A stretch of DNA of 64,000 nucleotides from Sordariomycetes sp. S80-01Y (Eukaryota > Ascomycota > Sordariomycetes). The stretch is taken from positions 434,001 to 498,000 of the forward strand of contig JAXQJY010000022.1 of the NCBI GenBank assembly GCA_037042185.1. The letters run 5' to 3'. This document shows, piece after piece, positions 20,944 to 31,951 of the stretch (positions are counted from its first letter, which is position 1; each line of letters begins with the position of its first letter). The translations under genes and the position numbers were made by a program. The notes below the pieces were generated by a model. It was not told where the DNA came from and did not search any database. It saw only the letters and a list, made by a program, of their open reading frames with translations.

Positions 20944-22269
20944 CTAGTTGTGCCAGCGCGATGACCATCCCTTGGCTCGCGGATTTTGCCCTAGCTTGGC
21001 TGCCATCCTTTTTGTGAGGCCTGGCGGTCGTTCAACCCGCTTCTTCGGCACGACGTGAAGCAGCGGCTCTCTGGTCGACTCGAGGAACAGTTCGAACCTT
21101 GAACCCTCGGCCCTTTCCCAGAGTGCAAGCCTCCAATAGGCTGCAGGTCTTCTCCTGCGGAGTTCCTCTTCGATGGCCACTGTTAGACTTCGCTCCATCT
21201 TGCGGCTTCCCACACAAGCCCTGAACCAGCCCAGGGGAGAATGTAGATCTCGGCCCGAACGACTCCTCCGCTCCTCTTCTTGAAGCAGCAAATGACACTT
21301 GCGTCCAAAGCGTGACTGGCTACAGTTGTTACACGTCACCAAGATACAAGGCGTTGCAACCTTGCGGGGAAGGATCAAACTGGGCCCTGCTTTGACCACG
21401 TTGATATCATCGTTTCTGAAATGCTTGGCCACGCAGTAATGTGCAGTCTTCTCGGTTGGGACGAATGCTTCCGCATGCGATTCGCGCGGCCTACTTGTTG
21501 TATCGAAAATGACAGTATTGAGATTGCCTAAGCAGATTGGACAGGTGTTCTGAGCTACCAATTCGGTTGGTCTCTTCTCTCCAAGGTCATCGCCGTCTGC
21601 GTCGTCATCGCCATCGTTATCGTCTTCCGTCGGACAACTGCCTCTCAAACAACGGGTGTATTGCGAAGCTGCTGACTCTTCCTGGGGAGTTTCGTCCATA
21701 TCCTCGGGTTGGAAGGACTCTCTCAGGCGTGAAGGGAGGTATCCTCGGGGCGGTGTGAGCGATGAGCTTGTGCTTGGCTCATTGGGGATGCTGGTCGATC
21801 TTAGTATTGCTTCCTTGAGTGTTATAGTGGGACACGTACCTCCTGTAGCAAGTTTCGCGTCCATCCAAGCAGGCTCATCGATGCAGTTCTCAAAGAGATC
21901 TACCCCTGCATCCAGAAGCTCTTGCGTCTCGGTGAACGTGTGGATCGATTGGCCCACCTAGGAGCAATCATTGCCAACGCCAGGGCCCTTCGCCGAAAAG
22001 TGCTTGGAGGATACTTCTTCGGCCCCTGAGGAACTTGCGATCTGGAAGTCGCGCTTATCCTCGCTGCGTGGAATCGAATGACTGGTTGTAGAAGGGTGGA
22101 GACGACCGTTTTTGTCAGCTGTGCAAGCAATAGATCGTATCATACGATGTTCCAAGAGCAGATCCCGAAGAGACCTGCGTGGGAATGATTTTTGGTTCAG
22201 GCTTGAGGTTTTGGCGTGCTGAAAAGGGTCGCCCGTACGGCTTATGGATGTACCGGTTAGGGAAGACAT
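20944..22269 (-). CDS. Hypothetical Cys/His-rich protein
   Basis: Unrecognised. Proposed exons are 22269-22015 and 21957-20944, about 422 residues. The two open segments are in one frame and separated only by a TAG that is itself a plausible splice acceptor: a 57-bp intron (GTAT...TAG) joins EE to VGQSIHTFTE. The middle contains an acidic DDNDGDDDADGDD stretch. Next come CPICLGNL, a CVAKHF segment and CNNCSQSRFGRKCH, which could make a RING-like or other zinc-binding fold. The C-terminal third is Arg-rich (VPKKRVERPPGLTKRMAAKL). The start at 22269 is the ATG before the open part and is uncertain. The frame continues after the stop, described separately. Confidence 0.45.
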
Positions 22270-23047
22270 TTGAACGAGAATGTAACAGATTTGAGGTGTA
22301 ACGAGCAGTTTCGCGCTGATGAAAGGTGTTGTATATGTTTGAAAGACTAAATAGAAAGGAAAGGTAAACCTGGCGGAGATCATCCTGACGAGAGTAGCAC
22401 GTGCTTCGACAGCGTGTTGAGAGGAGGCAATCTCCAGCAAGCGCAAACAGTGAAGAGCAGGAGCAACAGGGCCACCACTTGCCGAAAGAGAAGTGCTTGA
22501 AAGTTCTTGGAGACGAAGTCGAGTGATAACAGAAAGTCCAGACACCAACTGAGGCTGGCACGTGTAATATGTCCAGATCTTGGCTCACCTTTTATTAATG
22601 GCTGAACAGTTCCAAGTCATTCCATAAGTTCTGCCTCAATTCTTGCGCAGGTCGTCCTAACTCACTAAAACGATCATATTTTAGATTGAGAAGGCCCCTT
22701 TCCCACAAACTGCTACTCTCAACTAGTCAATGAGGTTACGCAAAGCCGCTATGTGCCGCACCCCCCAATCCGGTCCACACTCTGTCAACTGAACCACGAG
22801 AACGGTGCTTGCAATAAAATCTTGCGGCTTTATTGGTACTTTAAAAGCTTTTTGAACCACCAAGCAATTTTTTTCAAACTCCAAAAAGTTTTCTGCAACT
22901 GAATTGCTCTCAAGGGTGGTGACGCTGGTCTAATGGTATAGGGTAGGTTAGCTTGGATATTCACGACGCGGATTCACGATCCTGACTGACACCCTCACTC
23001 ACCTCACTCTTTTCTCATCAACAATCTCACCTGTACTTGTGTGCAAA
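22270..23047. other. Divergent intergenic region before HUS1
   Basis: About 780 bp. The part near 22800-22920 is AT-rich. A 76-nt tRNA-like stretch at 22918-22993 has a good A-box-like word but mispaired stems, so it is not called as a tRNA. Confidence 0.5.
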
Positions 23048-24194
23048 ATGAGGTTTCGCACGGAGCTCAAAAACATTCGCACATTTTCGAGTAAGTTTTC
23101 CCTCTCCATTCTCTTCCGATAGACTAATCATAGCCCAGAGCTCACTGCAGCCCTCGCGTCGCTGGAGAAGATCGCCTGGGTTCGCCTCAGCGATGAGACC
23201 GCGCGGTTCACCGTCATCCCAGACGTGGGCTCCCAGGTCTGGGCTTCCCTGTCCATGGACTTCATATTCGACAACTATCACATCCAATCCGCCGAGGCCT
23301 CAAACACAATCAACCTAGAACTGCCCTTGCAGCCGCTGCAGCGCGCCTTGAAGTCGGCGCTCAACAGCATCTCGGCGAGTCTGAGGCTGACCAAAAAGGA
23401 GGGCGTGCCGGTCTTGAGTCTGACGATTACGACTACAACTGTTGCGCAGAACGGAGGGGCGGGCCCAGGTGCCGGGCCGGGCATGACGGCGAGGAGTACG
23501 GCCGTGAATGCGGGTGAGCATGATCCGTTCGCAGATGATGGCGACGACGTCCTCGAGCATCTCGAAACGAGTCTGCGGCGCGAACATGAGAAGATCATCA
23601 CACAGGACATACCCGTCCGCGTCCTCCACCCCGAAACCGTCGAAACGATCATGCAGCCCAAGGTCCGCGAGCCGGACGTCCACATCCAACTCCCGCCCCT
23701 CCTTCAGCTCAAGGCCATATCTGACCGCTTCACCAAGCTCGCTCTCACATCCACCACTGCCTCAAAGTCCCCCAAGCTCGAGCTCTCGGCGAATATGCAT
23801 GGTGGACTGCGCCTTCGTATGGCTACTGAAACAACAGACATTGCCTCGGTGTGGTCGGGGTTGGAAAACCCAGAACTCGACCCAAGCCAGCTGGATATGC
23901 CGGTAGCGGAACATCCCAGCACGAGGTTCAGGGAAGACGGACCAGACCGCTGGGCGAGTGTGAGGGTTGATGGGAAGGATTGGAGTAAGGTGCTGAGCGT
24001 GGGAAGACTGGAGGGGAGGGTGATTGCCTGTTTCGCAGATGGCCACGCGTTGATTCTGTACGTTTACGTGCCACACCATGATGATGCTTCAGCCGAGGAT
24101 TCGGTTGTCACGGTGAGTATCGAAAACATCTACTTACGAGATTTGGAAGATTCGCTGACGTTAGCAGTATTATGTCCAGTCTTACAGCTCGTGA
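23048..24194 (+). CDS. HUS1: Checkpoint clamp subunit HUS1
   Basis: Subunit of the 9-1-1 (Rad9-Rad1-Hus1) PCNA-like ring loaded at damaged DNA. Exons are 23048-23090, 23139-24112 and 24168-24194, giving 347 residues. The tiny first exon encodes MRFRTELKNIRTFS and joins to KLTAALASLEKIAWVRL, the typical Hus1 start. The final 55-bp intron (GTGAGT...CAG) yields the C-terminus VTYYVQSYSS, matching the closing beta strand of Hus1. Without this splice the frame runs on to 24316 with a false tail. A Gly/Ala-rich insert near residue 120 and an acidic DDGDDV loop are probably surface loops. Confidence 0.95.
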
Positions 24195-25121
24195 ATATGA
24201 GTTTTGTCCAGTCTGATGTGCGATATGGCTCGGCGTTGGTGGACATTGTATTTGGCGTTCAAAGGGATCAAAACAGGATTGAGGATTATTTGATTAGGGA
24301 TGAGCAAAATGTTTGACATATGAGATATATCCCTTCAAACCAGCGATAGACGCTACATTGGGATAGGAACTGTAACGTGGGTGTGCATGACGGTGTCTGT
24401 TGTTGAAGGCTTGTGCACGACTACGAGTCTCTGATACTTGGAAGGGCGCAGGTCTCCTTATGGACGAAGACTCCCCAGGTAGCTACTGAGAGAAGGTATT
24501 GTTTTACCGTACCCTGCCGTGTCCAATCGAGCTTGCAGAGAGAGCGAGGAGCAAGCACCAAGCACCAAGCACAACGGTCAATCACCTAGTCCCGACCGAT
24601 ACAGCCCTTTCGCTGCCTCATGTTCCTCGGTCCCTCTTTTCTTTTTGCAAGGAATCTTACACCAAGTCTGCAGACTTGGAACTGTTCCACGGACCAGCAG
24701 AGCACCATATGCCAGGGCAGTGTTACAGTAGCGGGCCGCCCCACCTCCCGTCCCCCGGGCCAGCCTCTACCCAATCGCACGAGTCGCGTTCCGGTCCCAA
24801 AGCTAAAAGTCGACTTCTCCCTGGGCCGACAATCGCTGACATCAACATTCAGACGAGGTGCCGTATCAACTCTGGGGGCGCCAGCCATTTCTTTTGTTTG
24901 TGCTATTGGACTATTCTTTCTTGGCAGAACTACTACATTTGTTTAAGTCTTCCTGGTCACTTCAGAGCGGATCTCAAAAGCCATAAGGCTCCAGACGCGT
25001 TCTGGCTCTTGACGCCTGCACCGTTTTCCTTTTACCTGGCCGATGCTCAATGAGCCGCGCTGTCAGACCTCTTGTCGGTAATTCAGTCGCTACATGACAC
25101 TTCAATAGTGTCTGTGACAGC
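24195..25121. other. Intergenic region HUS1 - CYC2
   Basis: About 930 bp; open frames up to 184 codons have no domain and unusual composition. Nothing supported. Confidence 0.55.
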
Positions 25122-26453
25122 ATGGCACATGGTACCTCTCTGAGGCATGTAGGGGCCATACTTACGCGCGCCCGACCATCACATCTCACCTACGCTCGGT
25201 GCGCATACCTACGTCGACTCTCTTCGGCTTCATCTCCAACCCCTTCGCCACCACCCAACAAACCACCGAGCAATTCAAAACCAAAATCAAAACTCCGGCG
25301 CAACCTCTTCATCCTGTTTTTCCTAGGGACTGCATACTGTCTCCTCCCATCGACTCAGTCCCAGCCTCAAACCCTCAACGATACCACCTTCGTGCCGTAC
25401 ACCATAACCTCCCGGACCACCCTCTCACCGTCGTCCTTTGTCATCACGGTCACGCCCCAGACACCAAATCCTCACCCACCCTATTTCCTCCCCGGCACCA
25501 ACCGCTGGCGCCATCCTCTGTGGAGCGTCGAGTTCAAGCAGCCGGAGGTGCAGATCAGCAGGCACTACACACCGTTGCCTCCCCCCCAGCACATTCAGGC
25601 GGGACATCACAGCCTGGATCAAGGCAGTGCTGATGATGGAAAAGACGGCAAGGAAGAGCACGGCGCACTGCGCTTCTACATCCGGGCCGTTGGTGACGGC
25701 GAGATGTCACGCTATCTAAACCGTCTCCGCGAGTCGCAGACCGTCCACCTCCGCGGCCCACACGTCGGCTTCGACCTCGTCCACCGTCTCGGCTCGCGGA
25801 AGCTGCTCGTTTTCCTCGCCGGAGGCACGGGCGTGGTGCCGGGCATGCAAGCTGCCAGGGTCGCGCTGGACTGCTACGAGGATACAAAGGTCTCGCTCCT
25901 TTGGGCCGTCCGGACAAGAGAGGAAATCACGAGCCACGATGACCAATCGGTCCAAAAGGCTTGGTGGGATTTCGGGGCGAAACAGCCAGATGAGCTGAAG
26001 GAAACGCCAGGGCTGAGTCCCGTGGCTGAGCAGTTGCTGGACATGAAGAAAATCTACGGCCCGCGCTTTGACGTGCGCATCGCGATTGATCAAGAGGGCA
26101 CTTCCTTCCAACTTCCCCACGTACGTCAGGCGTTGACCTCTATATCTGACGACCATGGCCCCTCGCAGAAACACTCCGGCACTGGCTGCGCGCTGCACGA
26201 CCAGAGCCTGCACCAACTTGTCTCCGAGTTCGAGACGGACAAGCCAAAGTGTGGCTGCGCACCGATGGATGGAGCCCTGCCGGGCAAGAACCTGTTCATC
26301 GTCAGCGGGCCGGAGGGATTCGTGAAGCACTACGCCGGGGACAAGGTCTGGAGGGGAGGCGTGCAGACGCAGGGAGCCGTAGGCGGGTTGGCTGGGCAAC
26401 TTCAGCGACAGAACCCCGAGCTGAGGGACGACTGGCTTGTTTTGAAACTCTAA
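25122..26453 (+). CDS. CYC2: Mitochondrial FAD/NAD-type oxidoreductase, CYC2-like
   Basis: Related to NADH-cytochrome b5 reductases and to yeast Cyc2, an inner-membrane redox protein that helps attach haem to cytochrome c. Model: exons 25122-26120 and 26169-26453, 427 residues. The 48-bp intron (GTACGT...CGCAG) is in frame and stop-free, so an unspliced reading of 443 residues is also possible. An Arg/Ser-rich N-terminal presequence is followed by a TM segment NLFILFFLGTAYCLL near residue 60. The FAD domain includes YTITSRTTLSPSSFVITV and HLRGPHVGFDLV; the NAD domain begins at FLAGGTGVVPGMQAA. A Cys cluster (CALH...CGCAP) lies near the C-terminus, and the protein ends DDWLVLKL. The substrate is inferred by family only. 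Confidence 0.85.
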   Translation: MAHGTSLRHVGAILTRARPSHLTYARCAYLRRLSSASSPTPSPPPNKPPSNSKPKSKLRRNLFILFFLGTAYCLLPSTQSQPQTLNDTTFVPYTITSRTTLSPSSFVITVTPQTPNPHPPYFLPGTNRWRHPLWSVEFKQPEVQISRHYTPLPPPQHIQAGHHSLDQGSADDGKDGKEEHGALRFYIRAVGDGEMSRYLNRLRESQTVHLRGPHVGFDLVHRLGSRKLLVFLAGGTGVVPGMQAARVALDCYEDTKVSLLWAVRTREEITSHDDQSVQKAWWDFGAKQPDELKETPGLSPVAEQLLDMKKIYGPRFDVRIAIDQEGTSFQLPHVRQALTSISDDHGPSQKHSGTGCALHDQSLHQLVSEFETDKPKCGCAPMDGALPGKNLFIVSGPEGFVKHYAGDKVWRGGVQTQGAVGGLAGQLQRQNPELRDDWLVLKL

Positions 26454-26575
26454 AGAAGTTGAGAAAGCGGATGATTGGATGTAAGATATATTGTAGTCAC
26501 ACCTGAAGCAGGTGACGGAAATCTAGCACGCTAATTGGATCCCCAACGCCGTCGACAATCATACATACAATCACC

Positions 26576-29500
26576 TCACGTACTCTGCACCTTCCGGTAC
26601 GACGGCGGTTTCATGGTCCTGCTAATGACCTTTCCGAGGTACGGCGGCACCAAGGAAACGGCAGCTATGGCCAGGACGCGCCAGACAAAGCCCCTGTCAC
26701 AATTAGCAAAGACATTAAATCACGAGGCGGGTCCGGTAACGTACCAAGTAATGATGAATTCCAGGTCAAAGTACCTCCCCAAGAAGGGTATGGAGCCCAG
26801 GTAGACGACAAACGTGCCCAAGATGCTCAAAATCATGACGGGATGCCATGTCGTGATCTCAGCAGCAACCATCAGCAGCTCGTTGAGCACCAGCACCGTG
26901 AAGCTCACGGCCACCATCCTCTTGCCGTCGACCTCGGTCAAGATCTGCGAGAGGCCCTGAATCATGCCGCCCTGGTAGATGGAAACAAAGACCCAAATGA
27001 AGAAGGTCCGGTAAGAAAGCGATCGGCCCGACGTCAGTTCCTTGTAGAGCTCTGGGTAGAGGTTCGCGAGGTTCTCGTCGACGTCTTTGTCCAGAACAAG
27101 AGAGAGGACCGGAGCGGCGGTGTAGACCGTTGCGTAGCCAACAAGTAGCCAATCCTGCCACACGCGTTAACGGAGGTTTGGCGAGCGGTGAGTGTTTGAA
27201 AGGGGAAACATACCTTGTACAAGCCTTCAGGCTCGAATTTGAGAGCAATACTGTACATAGTCTGGCACACGGCAATGATGAGACCACGATGAATGACAAA
27301 CTGGGCTAGCTTGGCGCTTCTCTTGTAGCTGTTCCGCCCATGCCACACCAGAAGCTTGACGAGATGACAGAAATGCTCAATCGAGAAGTCAGCCGCCAGA
27401 CTGGCCTGACGCCCCTCCTTGCCCACGATACCAACACCGACGTCTGCGGCCTGGATCATGGAAACATCGTTGCCTCCATCGCCAATGCAGCAGACACGTT
27501 TCTTGGTGAATTCCTTGATAAGCTTGGCAACCTCTGCTTTCTGTGTCGGGGAGCAGCGAGACGCCACAACGGTGGGCAGTGTAACGGCGATGGAGATGAA
27601 TTCTTTGCGGAAATGTGTGAGGAAGAGGGCAAGACTCTCTCCATCGATGAGGAGGCAGGCATCCGTCTTGGACCGGAGGAAATCGAGGTGATCTTGCGCG
27701 TTGTCCTTCCGCTTGAGCTTGGCGACGGTGTAGATGTACTGGCCTCTGGCGACGAGTTTGGAGCTCACTGCCACGCAGCGCGCGGTTTCGACCTTGTCGC
27801 CCGTCAACATCCAGATCTTGATCCCAGCGTTGCGCAAGAGTTCAAGCGACGGCTTGACGTCACGCTGCAGTTTATCTTCGACGCCAGTCACGCCCAGCAG
27901 CTCGAGGTCATTCTCAAGGTAGTGCGACACGACACGTTGCATGCCCGCTTCGCGACCTGAGATGGACAAGGAGGCCTCTTGGTGCTTGGCCGAGAACTCC
28001 TGATACTGCTGGAACGAAAGCCTCTTACGACCGACCACGAGGGTCCGCAGGCCTTCGCGGGCCATGTTTGCGGTCTCCTCATCGAGCCAGTCGTTCGCCG
28101 CAACAATGGAGCCCATGACGGTGTCGGCGCCTTTTTGGTAGAACCAGATTTCTCCGGTGGACAAATCCGGGTTCTTGACGTTGATGTCCGTGTGAAAGTG
28201 AACAATGATGCCCATGCGCTTGCCGTCGGAAGTGAAGGGAAAGACCTCAAGGATCCTTACGCGCACGACTGGACGGCCGCCTTCGGTAGATTCGAGCGTC
28301 ATGCTTGTGCGATCACGCGACGCTAGACGAAGTCCGACCAGCTCTGTCCATTGGACGATAGCAATCTCGTCTGGCGAAGAGGCTTGGTAGGAGGTGACCT
28401 CTTTGCCATCCTCTATGTCTGTCGTAGGAGTGACATTGTGGCAGAGCGCAAGCGCGAGGACTACGTCCCTGACACGCGAGCCAATCTCTCGCCGAGTTCG
28501 AGTCGTTCCAACGTTGGCTGTAGCCGAGAACGTCGAAGACGGCGTTATGAGAGTGGTTTGAGATGTCGAGTCTGTTGTGGGTTGGATGTGAAATCCCTGA
28601 CGGACGTACGACGTGACTTCGTCCATTGCCTCGTTGGCGTATGAGACTGTACCAACATGGATCTTCTTCATTTCCATCTCATTTTGCGTTAAGGTCCCTG
28701 TCTTATCGCTGAGCAGGTACTCTATCCTTCCCAGATCCTCAGGTATGGTGCTCGTGCGGACGACAGCCCCGGGGATGCCCGGGTCCCGCTGGATGAACCA
28801 CGAGTACGCGCTTTTGCCCAGATCCAAGTTCACCCGCAAACTGATAGGGACGATCGTAGAGAACAATACCAAGAACCTCATGATCTTGATATACCACTTG
28901 TTACCCTCTGTGTTCTCGAACCCTTCCAGAGCCACGAGGATGATGGACAGGGCCAGCGTGAGCGCGCAAAGGATCTTGGTCAAAGAGTTGATTTCATACT
29001 CGAGTAGACCGATCTTGGATCTTGATGGTGCAGTGGACAAGGCCGATCGTGTCTGCGGGCCGGTGTACACGATGACGGCCAGGGTGATGGCTTGCGATGC
29101 AATGATGGTGTTGGCCCAGGCTGTGTTGTCGATAGACAGTGCAGCTGATCGGGCATCCGCATCGGTCTCCAGGATCGACTGGTGGCTCAGAGCATCCATC
29201 CTAGATGGCAGCAGCTCCAGTGTGCCAAAGAACTCGTTAACCTTCTTATCAGGCTTTCCACCAGTGACGCGGAGTCTAACGAGCTCCTCGGTAGGCAGGT
29301 TCTGAGAGAGCGGCGAAGACAGCCTCAGCTTCCAGTCCGTCTCACCATCAAGCTGATCAGTGCGGATAAAGGTTTCGCCAGAACTTGCGCCCTCTTCTTC
29401 GTCTCTCACGGGCCCCATATCTGGCCCTTTGCCTTTGTCGCTTGAACTTTGCCCAGCATCATCCAATGCCAACAAAGCCTCCTCTTCTGCCGGCTCTTTG

Positions 29501-30606
29501 GCAGTTGCAGTCGTGGCACCATCCGAGGTGTAACATTGAATTATGACCACATCCGCGGGTACGCGTTGTCCTTTGCTCAGCTTGAGCACATCGCCAACCT
29601 TGAGATCCTTTGACTTCTTGTTCATCTCATACACCTGAGAAGAAGGTTGAGGTGCATCGTCATCGTCTTCCTCCTGGATATCAGACAGATCCTGACGGTT
29701 GGCCCGTGATCTCTTGGAACCCTTCCTAGACGTTTCCGATTTTAACTGCCGTCGTGGTCGGCTGGGGTTAGAGGATAGCCCGGGTTCGTCGAACACAAGC
29801 ACCGTGTACTCCTCCGAATTTGCCTCCGTGTCTCTCTTTCGTCGCTGAATGTCGTCGTATGCCTCCTTTCCCATGGTGATAACAAGAACAAAGGCGAGCG
29901 GCGCGATGTATGTTGTGAGATATCCTATTCGCAGCGCCGGTATTGCTTGCGACAGAGCGACAAGCAGAAAGTACATATTGAAGAAGAAAGAGAACTCGTT
30001 CCATAGGGTCACGGGAAGAAACGTGAAGGCCGTGTACTTGGCGTTGGATACGATGTTGGCAGGAAATCTGGTAACCTGATTCGATCCCACAGCCACGAGT
30101 CGAGAAGCGGATGGGTCGTCGTCTTCCCGGTCCTCATTCTCCTCTTCTTCGCCCTTTTTGGATGCGCCAGACATGAAACTGGGTAAGCGCACGCGGCTGC
30201 CCCTTCGTGAGGAACGATCGCTCATGAAGCTCCTCCGCCCAGTGCTCTGGCCACCCAACAGCGGTTGGTCATCGTCGCCTCCGTTCGGATACCTCGCCCG
30301 CGAGGCATCATGCTCCGCCAGCAAGCCCTGCCTATCATCGTCGCCCCAGTCATCCCTGTTCTGACCCAGGTCGCCGTAGCCACGTCCTCGGTTGTTGCGC
30401 CGCAGCCCCTTCATACGCAGGTTTCGCAACGCTATTCTCGACGTCCTGGGCTCGGGGTCGCGATCGTTGTCGGAGTGGGTGGCGCCTCGCGCTGGCTCAG
30501 TCGATATGGGATCGAGCTCTCCGATGTCGAGGTCAAGATCAGAGTCGGAGTCGTGGGTGGGCGAGTCGGGCGGTGCGGCGGGCTTGTAGGACGATGAGGA
30601 AGACAT
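26576..30606 (-). CDS. NEO1: P4-type phospholipid flippase, NEO1 class
   Basis: P4-ATPase that moves aminophospholipids to the cytosolic leaflet of Golgi/endosome membranes. Exons are 30606-27214, 27154-26745 and 26693-26576, with introns of 59 and 51 bp, giving 1306 residues. Key motifs are LDGETDWKLRL near residue 420, the phosphorylation loop DKTGTLTQNEMEMKK near 631, TGDKVETARC, and GDGGNDVSM near 1040. TM pairs lie near residues 195-255 and 530-600, with six at the C-terminus. The HVGTVSYANEAMDEV stretch after the phosphorylation site is characteristic of the Neo1/ATP9 class. The ATG at 30606 was chosen over an in-frame one at 30741. A long acidic/Arg-rich N-terminal tail is expected to be cytosolic. 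The last intron is needed to reach the RKVQST end. Confidence 0.95.
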
Positions 30607-31951
30607 GCCGCTCCGGAGAGTGAATGAAGGAAAACAGGCGACGGTGTCGGAAATAAAAGATCGGCTCACGGGGTCGTGGACATGCTTTTGTCGGGTTGCA
30701 GGCGGGTGGGTGGTGGTTCGTCGTTGGACGTGATCAGTCACCAGTGGCGAGGAAACCGTGTCTCACCAGGGCGCATGACCAAGTTGGGGTGCCCAGTGGG
30801 TTGACAATGGCGTGCAGTGTTGTCGCAGGCGGGATGTCTGTAGGCACCAGGATTTGGGAGAGGTTGATACGTAGTAATGGAGCTCTAGATGGGGGAGGGT
30901 TGACGACGCGACGGCATGTCGAGGCTCAAGGTGGCCTGGACCGACCCGTCAATCAGGGGACTTTCGGCCCCACCGGAGCTCCGACTTCTAAGGTACGTCA
31001 GCCCCCTTTCGGTCTAACCTGGTCCAAACATGTCCCTGTTTTTGGGACGCTCTCAGTGAACACTGTCAATGATTCAAGCTTGGAAAACAGGCGAGACTCC
31101 TTTCTAGATATTCGAGTTCACATTCGTCTGAATTTTCAGTCTGCTGAATCCGAGCTTGAAACGAAAATATCGGATAATGTCCCAAGTACACAGGCTCTAA
31201 TTGTAAGATTCGTTCGCTAGCAGAGGGCGAATGTCTATTCTTAATCCCAAAAGTGGCCATGGTCCCCTTTAAGAAACCTTGAGCAATCATCATTGTAAAT
31301 GGTATGCGTTTTAGACTCTGCGTCGTGAATGGGATCCGACTCGAGAGGACGCTGGTCAACGGGGAAGATGCGGCGTCGTCAGGCCAGCTTTCCCTAGATA
31401 CATTGCATGGACCTCTCTGTAGACTTACGGACCCAGCATAAATACTAGCACTACTACATGCCCAATGATTATCTTATCTATCGCGGCAACTTCATCGAGG
31501 GGACAACTGAGTCTGGACCCCTTTCCGGATAAACACCGGTAATCGGGCGCAATGATGACAGTGGGACCTCGGAGTCCAAGTCGCCGCGTCTCCTAAATTT
31601 CGGGCCCGCCTTGGCTTGGCCTTGCATCTGCCAACTGGCACCTTCGACCTGCTTGCCTGTGATCCGTCGACCACCACAGTTCAGTCGCACCTTCAACGAT
31701 ACCCGACCGCGACCTTGATACCTGTTTTATGGCGACCAGTATGGCTGTCTGACCAGATTCCTGCTTTTTCTCCTGTACAAGTGAGTTTCTTCTCAAGTGC
31801 GCCGGCCATGCGCGCCGCGTCGCGTCACCAATAGCCGAGCTTCCCCCTATCTCCGCAACCTGATTCTGACGTCTTGACCTCTTGCAGTACCGTTCTCTTG
31901 TTCCCATTCAGCGTCCCATAATTGCTTCCCTGCCGTTTCGACATAGACATC
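30607..31951. other. Divergent promoter region NEO1 / SEC16
   Basis: About 1.35 kb between two divergent start codons. No supported gene; frames of 97-174 codons overlap antisense and lack domains. Confidence 0.6.

Noticed and set aside
21797-21845. Strong-looking 49-bp intron (GTACGT...GACCAG) in the hypothetical Cys-rich gene
   Set aside because: Removing it shifts the frame into an early stop; the unspliced reading stays open, so I kept it as coding.
24113-24316. HUS1 C-terminal extension to 24316
   Set aside because: Created by reading through an intron; splicing gives the conserved VTYYVQSYSS end at 24194.
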